This document shows, in pieces, positions 49,248 to 58,328 of a stretch of DNA of 64,000 nucleotides (position 1 is its first letter; each line of letters starts with the position of its first letter). Made by a program: the position numbers and the translations under genes. The notes beneath the pieces were generated by a model. It was given only the letters and a program-made list of their open reading frames with translations, was not told where the DNA came from and made no database searches. Origin of the DNA: Bursaphelenchus xylophilus (Eukaryota > Nematoda > Chromadorea > Rhabditida > Aphelenchoididae); the NCBI GenBank assembly GCA_904066235.2, contig CAJFCV020000001.1:5270001-5334000 (forward strand), given 5' to 3'.

Positions 49248-49573
49248 CCAATAATTTATCGCCGAACCGTACTTGCTATACCAAACGACAGACCAAGCCT
49301 TTTCTTCCACACCGGACTCCATTTTCGGACACACCGGGAAAGACCGAAAAAACAACCGAAAAACGACCGAAAAAATGAACTCTAAGAATAAATCCAATAA
49401 CTGTAGATATACACTTACTATGTATAACATATTTGGTGTCAAACAAAATGGGGTTGGCTGACGATTCAGGGAAAAAAAGAATTTTAAAATTTGGCCAAAA
49501 ACTCAAGAAGTTATAGTCAATTCAAATCGGGCCACAAAGATGCCCCACCCTGTAGATAATAAAATGCCCCAGA

Positions 49574-51095
49574 ATGGCTGACGAATTTTTCGATTCTTGG
49601 CCGGTCCGGTTTTCATTAATACTGCTGGGATATGGATCAGTTTTACTTCCCGGATATCTGTTGATTCGTTGGGTTGAGAAGTATGAGAAAGGTGAGCGTT
49701 TTTGTTATTTTTTGAATTACAGTTTTAGTGAACAGTCATCATGGTGGAGAGAGTGGAAACAGGTCATTATGGAGGCTGTTTCTCCGGCGATTTGCTGTTG
49801 GACGTCCCGAAATTATTGGATCAACTCTTGTCACACATGAGAAGCCGGCACAACCAAAAAAGACATTGTCTTTTGTGGAACATGCGACCCAGCTATTTGG
49901 ATTTTTCGTCGGAATACAGGTAAAGTACAAGCCGTTCTTTTGATGTTCTTGAAAATGAAGTCTAAGGTAATCTGAGTTTCTTTTAGATCACTCTGGTGTC
50001 TATGGGCTTCTTTCAAGAGCGAATTATGACTCAAAAATACGATAGAATAATAAATCAAGGTGAAGAGATTGAACAGGACCACTTCACAGACGCCCAGTTC
50101 CTCGTGTTGGCAAATCGAGTGGTCGCATTAGCCGTTGCTGTGTCCTATTTGTGGTGGGATTGGAAAAAGTGAGAGATTTGGACAGGAAATAATGCTGCTT
50201 TAAGTATCAAGTTTAAATTTTTTTTTTCAGTCAACCTCCGCACGCCCCTCCATTGTATATGTATGCATTTTGTTCCATTTCCAATACTTTATCCTCTTAT
50301 TGCCAATATGAGGCACTAAAGTTTGTTTCATTTCCTACTCAAACGTTTTGCAAAGCCTCCAAATTGATTCCAACGATGATTATGGGAAGAATCCTGAGAA
50401 AAGAACGGTTTTCCCGAGGAGAATGTCTGACGGCGACGTTGTTGGTAATCGGGGCGGCTTTGTTCTTCTACTCCACCATATCAGACTCCGGGAAAGGCAG
50501 TTTAACAGAGCAGAAAGCAATGTTTTGGGCTGCTGTGAGTGGGTCAATACTGATGATAGGGTACCTTGCGTTTGACGCATTCACACCTAATTGGCAAAAG
50601 AAATTGTTTGAGATCAAACCTAAGATTAGTAGAATTCAAGTAAGTGATTTTTCTCAAGATTTTGGTATTTTTTGCGTCGTATAATATAAAGTATCAAGTG
50701 TAATATGAAATTTCTTTCAGATGATGATGGGCGTCAATGTATTCAGCGCCATTTTGTGTCTGGTATCACTTCTGGAGCAGAATTCGCTTTTCCCATCCAT
50801 CAACTTCCTCCTCACTCACAATCGGATAACTTTTGATGTTTTCCTCCTCTCATTTTGTGGTGCTCTCTCTCAATTCTTCATTTATGCGATCGTCGAACGC
50901 TTTGGACCTTCCGTTTTGGCCCTTATCATGACAATCCGGCAATTCTCGTCCATCTTATTATCCTCCGCTTACTTCAAACACTCTTTGAATGCGATTGGAC
51001 TTCTCGGGTTATTCATCGCCTTCTCCGCATTGTGCTTTAACATTTACTACAACTATCGAAAAAAGACAATCAAACCGAGTAAAACTTCCAAATAA
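49574..51095 (+). CDS. pst-1: PAPS transporter (SLC35B2 / PAPST1 type)
   Basis: Exons 49574-49691, 49729-49919, 49987-50168, 50231-50639 and 50721-51095 (TAA), 424 residues, in phase. Conserved blocks of the family: GFFQERIMTQKY, DAQFLVLANRVVALAVA, MYAFCSISNTLSSYCQYEAL, KFVSFPTQTFCKASKLIP, MIMGRILRKERF, GYLAFDAFTPNWQKKLFEIK, QMMMGVNVFSAILC, and LALIMTIRQFSSILLSS. Several membrane helices are visible and the C terminus is Lys-rich. The protein carries the sulfate donor PAPS from the cytosol into the Golgi, where glycans and proteins are sulfated. It starts 20 bp after the transposon end at 49554, so the transposon lies in its promoter region. Confidence 0.93.
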
Positions 51096-51322
51096 TCACA
51101 AGTGTTTAGGGCGACTGCCATAACTGTGTTTGAAATTTGTTTGTTTTTATTGATGTAGATGTATTTATTGAGACTTCGCATTTAATGTAAGTATAATTTA
51201 ATTTGAATAAAGAAATGGGTAACAGTTTGAAATGTTCTGGAATCGACTGTGAAAAAAGAAAAGGCCAGAAGAAATTTATATTTTTTTGTTTTATTGATCT
51301 TTTAGTCGAACATTTTGGCTAA
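51096..51322. other. 3' region shared by converging genes
   Basis: Contains the PAPS transporter polyadenylation signal (AATAAA near 51207) and the 3' side of the minus-strand secreted gene. Confidence 0.5.
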
Positions 51323-51956
51323 TTATTCTTCGCCCGATCCCTCAAGCACATCCACAATTTGTTCATCGATTTCATTCCCACTAGGGACCACAGAATGGGC
51401 ACAACGAACGAGCACTGGCTGAGAAACCAGTTGATCTGGAGTCGTATCGATGTTCCAAACAGATTCATTTCCACATCTCAGCACCACTTGAGTACTCAGC
51501 TGTTGAGGAGCTCCAATGGGAGTCCAGGTTGTCTCATTGGTCGAGAGATCCTTGACTTGGACCAAAACTTGGGCGTTGGAAGTCTTGAAGTCGAGGGAAT
51601 TGCAGTGAACGGAAGCGCGGCCACAGTTGTCTTGCCTGGCCAAACTGTAGGTGATGATCGGGATTGCACAGGCAAACTGCTTGTCGTGGAAGGTGGACTC
51701 GCATCCAGGCTGGATGAAGATTGGTTTGCATTGGACACAGCCTAAAATACGATTATTAAACTCAGTAATTTTTGAATGATTCCTATAGTCATCATTTTTC
51801 GAAAAAACGATTCAAAAATTCTAATGAAAACTCAAAACTCATACGGTTATTAGCATTCTGAGCTTGAAACAGGGCCGCGCCTGGAGAACAAGCCATTATC
51901 ATCACAGGTAATGAAAAGAAAGCGATCAAAATCAACAAAGAAGCACTTGAAATCAT
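51323..51956 (-). CDS. Secreted Cys-containing protein, paralogue A of a divergent pair
   Basis: Exons on the minus strand: 51956-51845 and 51741-51323 (TAA), 176 residues. ATG 51956 starts a signal peptide (ISSASLLILIAFFSLPVMIM) followed by ACSPGAALFQAQNANN. The mature part has conserved Cys (RCVQCKPIFIQPGC, ..DNCGRASVHCNS.., LRCGN, VRCAH), an N-glycosylation-like NETTW, and ends VLEGSGEE. It aligns closely over its length with the protein encoded at 52296-53049; intron position, phase and last-exon length (419 nt) are identical. Extracellular, function unknown; I do not recognise the family outside this pair. Confidence 0.82.
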
Positions 51957-52295
51957 ATTGAACTTTGTTGAACGACTTGACTCGATGGATGAAGAATTGT
52001 TGAATGATGAGGGGACAGCTGGTCAGATTTTATAGGCATTTTTTAGAACGCGAAATTACGCAACAACAGATATTTCTGGACAGAAATTCATTGACTTTGG
52101 AGAAAGCAATGTTAAAATTAGTGACGTAACGCAGATACTCCAATTTCAACAGACAAATTTGTAGCAAAGATGTTTGGATTCGTCGACTCTGTGATCTGAC
52201 AACGCAATTCTTTTTCTGTGGACTTGGTATAAAAGCCAGGGTAGTACGTTGATTGCAATCATTGTTAATTCTTCAGTCATTAAGTAAAGCTGAAA
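51957..52295. promoter_or_regulatory. Shared promoter region of the divergent paralogue pair
   Basis: 339 bp between the two start codons. TATA-like elements face both ways: TATAAAAGCC near 52230 (plus) and CCTATAAAATC near 52027-52037 (minus). Confidence 0.7.
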
Positions 52296-53049
52296 ATGAG
52301 CAGACTCTCTCTTACAACAGCGGCCCTTGTTGTGTTGTCCATCGGTAGTGTGCTGGCTTGTCAGCCAGGAGCAGCTGGATTTCAAGCAAGGAATCCAAAT
52401 ATTCGTAAGTTTATTTTTTTTTTTTGGAAATTTTCGCCTTTTGCAGACAGATTTTCGCTTACAAATTTTGATGATTATCCAATAAAAAGCTACTACCTAT
52501 GCTTGCAAAAGTTATGGTTATTTTGCCAATTGTCGTCAAATTGATTCTTTGGCCCTACAGACTTCTCCGGTTGTTATTATACTCCCTTCATTCTCACTTT
52601 CCTCTTTATTATTGATTCCCTTTATTTCAGGTTGTCTCCAATGCCAGCCCATCCACATTCAGCCCGGATGTGACCCCAATTTCCATGACAGTCAATTTGC
52701 CTGTGCCTTCCCAACCGTCGTATACAATGTCGCCCGACCCAAGACTTGTGCTCGAGCTACCATCTACTGTAATTCCGTTGACTTCCAGCCCTCCAATGCC
52801 CAGATTTTGGCCAAAGTCTTTGATTTAACAACCAATGAGACTGTTTGGATTCCATTCGGTCCCATTAAATTGTACCATACATATACTACAATTGAGTGTG
52901 GGGATGGGGCTGGATGGAAAGTGGAGACAACTGCGGATCAAGTGGTTGTTCAGCCGTTATTCATTCGCTGTGCCCATTCTGCGCTTGTCAAGGGAAACGC
53001 GATCGACCAGAAAGTTGTGGATGTTCTTGAAGGATCGGGAGAGCAATAG
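52296..53049 (+). CDS. Secreted Cys-containing protein, paralogue B of a divergent pair
   Basis: Exons 52296-52404 and 52631-53049 (TAG), 175 residues. The signal peptide is SRLSLTTAALVVLSIGSVLA, followed by CQPGAAGFQARNPN. The second exon carries RCLQCQPIHIQPGCDPNFHD, ARATIYCNSVDFQPSNAQIL, LTTNETVWIPFGP, IECGDG, FIRCAHSALVKGNAID and ends VLEGSGEQ. It shares intron phase and a 419-nt last exon with paralogue A, so the pair arose by an inverted duplication. Secreted; role unknown. Confidence 0.85.
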
Positions 53050-53360
53050 ATTTAAATGATTTTTAAAGTTCTGTTCAATAAATAAGTAATAAGAATCATT
53101 TTCATCCAGCGTATTTTAAAAACAACTTTTTTGAGCCCATTGTAAAGCTTGGCAGAGGTCTGAGTATTTTACGAAGTTTGGTGTTCTCTGATCCCAACCT
53201 GTTTATTGGATCAGGCCTCTCCCAGATCCCATTCCCCGACCGTGCCCTCCAATTGAATGCCAAATGCCTCTTGACCTCCACTCCCGATCCCTTTGTTCTC
53301 CTTTATTTCCGCATAATGAGTCTTTATTTGGGACCCCCACTGCATTTACATACCGTCGCG
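53050..53360. other. intergenic
   Basis: Contains the paralogue B polyadenylation signal (AATAAATAAG near 53080). An open frame 53178-53363 has no recognisable motif; it might belong to an upstream exon of the LDL-A gene. Confidence 0.4.
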
Positions 53361-53362
53361 TA

Positions 53363-54335
53363 ATGTGGGTACCCTCTTTTCTGCTCTTTCTCTTCCCCCA
53401 TTGGGATCAAGATCTGAGGAATTGTGATCCCAAAACACAGCTGGAATGTGCGTCTGGACTGTGCATTGGGCGTAGTCAGTGGTGCGATGGGCTGGTGAAT
53501 TGTCCGGGTCAGGAGGTGAGCGAGGGCATTGTCATGGAAAAGCAGGGAATGGGGGAGAAGAACAATGCATATTGTTGGTCTCAATGATCGAGAAAGAGAT
53601 TGCAGACCTTTCATGTGACATTTGGGGATGGATTTGACTTTTAAAATAGGGTTGGGACGTAATAATGTGTTATAGTAGCCTACGAAAGAAACGTTAAAAA
53701 TTTAGATTTTTTTAAATAATTTTTAGGAGAAAACAGATTTTCTGGAAGTTCAAAAGGATCACGTTAAAGTGTAGAATTGTAGACATGCCTAAACGAGCAT
53801 GTCTACAATTTTTTAAAATCTGATAGCTTATGCTTACACTATTTTTCAATGAAAATTTCACACTCAAGATCGAAAGAGATCCAATTCTTGTGAAACTAAT
53901 TATATTACGCAAGCACTGACTCCAAATTCATCCTAGGCCTTTCAGGACGAAGCCAATTGTGGGCCCAAAGCGAAGCTGAAGCATGGCTGCCGTCCCCATG
54001 ATTTCCTCTGTTCCTCCGGTGATTGTATTCCGACTGGTCGAATCTGTGACGAGATCCGCGACTGCTCTGATGGAAGCGATGAGGATATCTGTGAGAGTGT
54101 AAAATCAGCAAAGGCTCCGAGCAGTGCGACTTCTTGTGGGCCATTTACTTTCCATTGCACCAAAAGTGATACTTGTGTGGACTCGCAGAAGAAATGCGAT
54201 GGGAAAAAAGATTGTCCCAACAATGAAGACGAGATTGGATGCAAGAGAAAGTTGATGGATCTCAAAAAGAGACCGCCATTTGACGATAGTATGATCCCAG
54301 TTACGGTGCTCAGCCAGGTCGTGATCGCACAGTAA
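53363..54335 (+). CDS. Small secreted protein with three LDL-receptor class A repeats
   Basis: Exons 53363-53515 and 53937-54335 (TAA), 183 residues, in phase; the junction lies inside repeat 1. ATG 53363 starts a short hydrophobic leader (WVPSFLLFLFPHW), a weak signal peptide, so the true start could lie in an upstream exon. The three repeats each have six Cys and the calcium-site pattern: CASGLCIGRSQWCDGLVNC; CSSGDCIPTGRICDEIRDCS with DGSDEDIC; CTKSDTCVDSQKKCDGKKDC with NNEDEIGC. Such domains bind ligands in a calcium-dependent way outside the cell. The Pro/Lys tail is followed by a C-terminal hydrophobic stretch VTVLSQVVIAQ too short for a sure membrane anchor. The intron contains a perfect 14-bp hairpin. 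Confidence 0.8.
53775..53810 (+). other. Perfect 14-bp hairpin in an intron
   Basis: AATTGTAGACATGC, loop CTAAACGA, GCATGTCTACAATT, with no mismatch. It lies in the single intron of the LDL-A gene. The stem is too short for a standard microRNA precursor. Confidence 0.7.
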
Positions 54336-54339
54336 ATAG

Positions 54340-54734
54340 AAGAGATCATGTGCCATTTGTATTTATTTTTATTCTCCATACGTATGGTTTGATATGCACC
54401 TGTCCTGATCCTTTGTTGATAAACAAAAAGAACAAGATTACGGTAGTCTCCTTCCAGTAGGAAGCAAAGTCTTTAATCAACAATAAACACTGTAAAAACG
54501 TCCTCACAAAGATCACTCAAATGAAAGAAATATTAAATGTCCTTTCGAATTCAAGTTCCTTTTTTGTTCCCAATTAACCTTATGCACGTTTGTCGAGTAC
54601 AATTTGCGTCAGTTCTCGTGTTTCGCTTCCCTCTTTTCATCCTTTTCCAAAGTTCTCTGATCGTCTGAGCTCTTGGCAGACGAACCGAACGAGTTTTTGT
54701 GGGAATTTGATTTCAGATGAACTTTTTCACAGGT
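54340..54734. other. intergenic
   Basis: 3' region of the LDL-A gene (AATAAACACTG near 54481). Nothing else recognised. Confidence 0.5.
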
Positions 54735-55105
54735 TTGGAGTATGATTTTCTGGAACATGTGCGACTTCTAGACCGCGCTTTAGAGAAATAATCGAGATTT
54801 TTAAGTCGGATCATCCAAAAAATGAAACTTTTTTTTTATCTCGGCATGATTTGGTTTTGAAATGGAGGAAAAAATTTCTAAAAAACAATCAGTTTTCCCT
54901 ATATACAAAAAGAAATAGCCGAAAAACGATTTTTTTCTCTGACCGTCTCTCCTCACTTCCTGTGCTCTCTCGCTCGCAATGATCGTTTAATTTCTCGGAC
55001 GCCTTTGCAAAGAGAAGCCCAAAACTTCCAGAAGTGAATACCTGGCCTATTTCTAGTATTCATGCAAAATGTGAAGAAAATTCGAGTTCTGCACTTGGAG
55101 TAATT
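54735..55105. repeat. Dispersed repeat copy (ACCGTCTCTCCTC family)
   Basis: CGCGCTTTAGAGAAATAATC, ATCGAGATTTTTAAGTCGG, GACCGTCTCTCCTCACTTCC, GCTCTCTCGCTCGCAATGA and CTGCACTTGGAGTAATTC occur in the same order in the element at 62455-62893. It is probably a diverged MITE whose terminal repeats have decayed. Confidence 0.65.
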
Positions 55106-56346
55106 CAGCTGTAAAGTATTGTCACCACCGTAATTGGGCACATTTCAAAATTAAACATGGCCCACTAGTTTCCCAACATTGTAACCATTATATTCTCTCT
55201 CTATTCTTGGATCCGCCCTCAATTACAACCTCAGTTTTTACACATTTTCTACAAATTTCCCTCCTTTTTTGTGTAATATGTTTTATGGCCCGTTTCCCAA
55301 AATATTTTGCTTGTAATCACTTTAACTCCAGTAATTTTGTTGACGCCCTTTGCGGAAAACATTGTTTGGGGAAACTTTGGTCCCAAATATTTACTCCTTG
55401 TGTATTTACTGCCCCCTTTTACTGCTTATTTACAACTTTCGAATCATATTTATAAGTCCAGGTTGAGGTGGATCTTCTTCTCCGGCTTCGATTGTATTCG
55501 CCCTTTTTGTTTTCATTTTGAGGAACATCTCATGACTTTCTTGACCCATCTGAAGGCATCTTGTGACAACAGCGCCCGACGTTTCAGCCGATTTAACAAA
55601 TTATATTACCCCAGACCGCTAAACGTGTTATTAATCCGAAAAAGTCTGCGGGTTTTTGTGTTTTCATTGTTTCGTCTGTATTTCGGTCGCCCCGATAAGG
55701 GCTGGAAACGTGTTTATTTGCACTTTATGCGACTCCATGCAACTGGGTTACTGTTTCATTTTTATGATTTCTTGCTGTTTGGGGGCCATTTTTTGTCCTT
55801 AAACTTCAATTTTTGACGTTCCCTCGGGCCGTTCCCACTGAAACATCTCCGGTTTCACGATTACGTCGTCGTTTTTGCAGAAAGATGTGACGAATTATGA
55901 TAAAATTTGATAAATTTAAGTCCTTGTGGGAGCAACCCATTTCCGCCCTCGGGCAATAAATTAAAGATTCACAAAAAATGGTTCGAATTCACCCCAAAAT
56001 TCTCTACAATTTTACGTCGAGGATCAATATTCTTTGGCCGACCCATAGCCGGCTGTTTTTCGCGTCCGAAAGTTGTCCCGAGTTCATTATTTATGTTTTA
56101 TTTTCGAATAAAACACCTTCCCTTCCACTTTTTCCCTCGTTTTGCCGATTTTTGATCGCTTATTTTTGAAACAGTCCATCCAAACTGACTGACAGTCATT
56201 TGTGTCAAGACGAAGAGAGCAAATTTTACCGAATTATCGCGGATTACGTGATAATTTTGCGGCTGAAGGCGCTTTTTTCTCTCGCTCTCTCCAATCTCTC
56301 GTCTCTCTTTCGAATCGGAATTGATTTGGAAGAGGGAGAGAGGCGT
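55106..56346. other. intergenic, one unexplained 169-codon open frame
   Basis: The longest frame, 55307-55816 (+), is rich in Phe, Leu and Arg and has hydrophobic stretches, but no recognisable domain and no supporting splice signals. I do not call it a gene. Confidence 0.4.
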
Positions 56347-56418
56347 GCGTCTGTGGTGTAATGGTCAGCATGGTTGCCTTCCAAGCAATCGACACGGGTT
56401 CGATTCCCGTCAGACGCA
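56347..56418 (+). tRNA. tRNA-Gly (anticodon TCC)
   Basis: A 72-base cloverleaf. The acceptor stem GCGTCTG pairs with CAGACGC, the D region is TGGTGTAATGGTCAGCA, the anticodon loop CTTCCAA gives TCC, and the T arm is ACGGGTTCGATTCCCGT. A T5 terminator follows after about 9 bases. Confidence 0.97.
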
Positions 56419-58328
56419 GAAAGCCTGTTTTTGCCTTTTTTTATATCCCTTGACATTTCTAATGTAATTTGAGTATTTCATGTTTCTCAACAACCCCTCA
56501 AAATACATTTTTCCCTCGGCCTTCACTTTGATGTTTGCTGTCATACCTTTGACGGGCATTTGATATTAATTCGGGATGTTTACGGCCTCGCCAACATAAA
56601 GGAACGTTCCGTCCTTTCATTATGCACACAATGTGCCCAATAATTTCGTAAACGCCCCTCCGACGCTCCGCCTGCATTAGTTTATGCACTAAAAAAGTAC
56701 GAGGAAAACAACCGGCTTGAGTTTCTCGATGTTTTCCAGAGCGGCGGCGCCCTCGGAAAGAGTGCGTTGGGGAGCGGAGGGCGGGCAGACAGTCCTCCCT
56801 CTTTGGGCTGTTATGGGCAGTAAACAACCAGATGACTCTCTGTGTCCGTTCTATTTCGTCGCCTCTTCGGAGAAATGTTTTCAGCCCTTGTTTTGCACTT
56901 TTTCCAATTTTTTTTTATTTTTTCACCGTTTCGAACGGGAAAATAGAGCGAGGGGCGGAAGTGGGGCCGCTAGTGCAGGGTCGGGTGCGGTCCCTCGAGT
57001 GTTTGTAACATTTTTTTATTGTCTATACACGTTTTTTGAAGTTGCTTTGCAAAGTGATGACATTATTTTTTATTTTTTTTTATTTTTTTTCTTTTTTCCC
57101 ACCAAAAATAAGATCGAATCGTCCTCTGATTGCGAGCGTGGTAAACATGTTTTGAGCTCCAAAAAATTCTCCTCGGCCATCCGTTTTGCAGCTATTTCGG
57201 GCCAATTACCGTAATCAGACCCCCGTTTAATCCCCTAATCTCTACTTTTGTTGTGTTTACAACTATCGGAAATGCTTTTAATTATCCAAAAACATGCCAG
57301 TTACGCCCTTGTTTACCATATTTGTTGTTACAAAATGTGCAGTAACTGACCTTTTCTCACAGCTCAGTGGATTTGAATGTATTATAACCATACCCGCTGT
57401 GCTCCTTCTTTTGCCCTTTAAGTCGTCGGTTTGAACCTTTTTTGTTGAGGTCAGACTTTTTGAAACTTGAAAAAACCAAAAAACTCTCGTTATTTTTCCG
57501 AGGTAAATTCTCGAAGGTCGATGGTCCGATTTTCTTCAAATTTTGCATGCTTGTTCTGTCTAGGTTGTATGTCAATTCCTGAAAATTTTAGATCATACTT
57601 TCAAAAGGCGTCCGAGAAACATAACCTTTTTGCGAGAGAGCGTGGGAAATGAAGAGACGGTCAGAGAAAAAACTTCTTTTTTGGCCATAACTTCTTGAAT
57701 TTCGTTTATGAAAGAAGAAATTTATTTTTTATCGGAATTGTGGAGTCCTACATTTTCAATAATTTACGTTTCAGCCAAAAAGGGCATAACTTTTTTTGAT
57801 TTTGAATTTTTGGAAACTTCCGGCGTTATTTTCTCAGTCATTTTTTGCATAGCGCCACCTAAAAATGCCCCATATGTCTTCTGAAATTTCAGACAGTAAA
57901 TTCCAATTTTATTTTGTTATAACTTTCCTTAAAATCGGCCCATTTTACTCTGAAAAGACCAAAAATTTGTTACCTTTTAAATTTTTTAATTAAATTTGGC
58001 GAATTAAGAGTCCATTTGGGAGTTCACAGTGTTTGTCGAGGTCGGGAGTTCAATGCTCAGTATTATTCAGCCCCGCTTGTGCAAACTTTGATTCATTTCT
58101 TGACGCAAACCGCGACTTTATCAGTGATGACATCATCCGTTTATTTTATTTATTGCATTCCTCCATTCTGACGGTCCAAAAAAGCGTTTTGGAACGCTCC
58201 AAATTCCATTTTTGTCCGCTCTCCCACAATTCCTGCTCATTGTTTTGGGTTGTACTTTGTTAATCTTCAATATTTTATATTGTACTTGGTATTGGAGGGG
58301 GAAATTTTGGATTTTTCAGCGTTCCGCT
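56419..58328. other. intergenic with one dispersed repeat copy
   Basis: About 1.9 kb. GC-richer at about 56740-57000, T-rich at 57060-57100. An inverted copy of the ACCGTCTCTCCTC repeat lies at about 57530-57700 (separate entry). No gene recognised. Confidence 0.45.
57530..57700. repeat. Dispersed repeat copy, inverted orientation
   Basis: AAAAGGCGTCCGAGAAA, GCGAGAGAGCGTGGGAAATG and AGAGACGGTCAGAGAAAAAA are the reverse complement of the blocks at 54735-55105. Confidence 0.65.

Larger units (their letters stand above)
48488..49552. mobile_element. Tc1/mariner-like inverted-repeat element carrying a transposase fragment and a GGCC-rich insert
   Basis: Ends CAGGGTGGGGCATCTTTGTG and its inverse, flanked by TA (48486-48487 and 49553-49554). 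Arms are roughly 280 bp (about 48488-48770 and 49290-49552); the outer parts match the 231-bp MITE at 23686-23916. The interior holds a short minus-strand frame that looks like a transposase helix-turn-helix and an unusual GC-rich block. It appears to be a decayed parent or relative of the short MITE. Confidence 0.85.

Noticed and set aside
55307..55816. 169-codon open frame (+) with hydrophobic stretches
   Set aside because: No domain, no acceptor or start context, no partner exons, and the Phe-rich composition fits chance translation of T-rich DNA.
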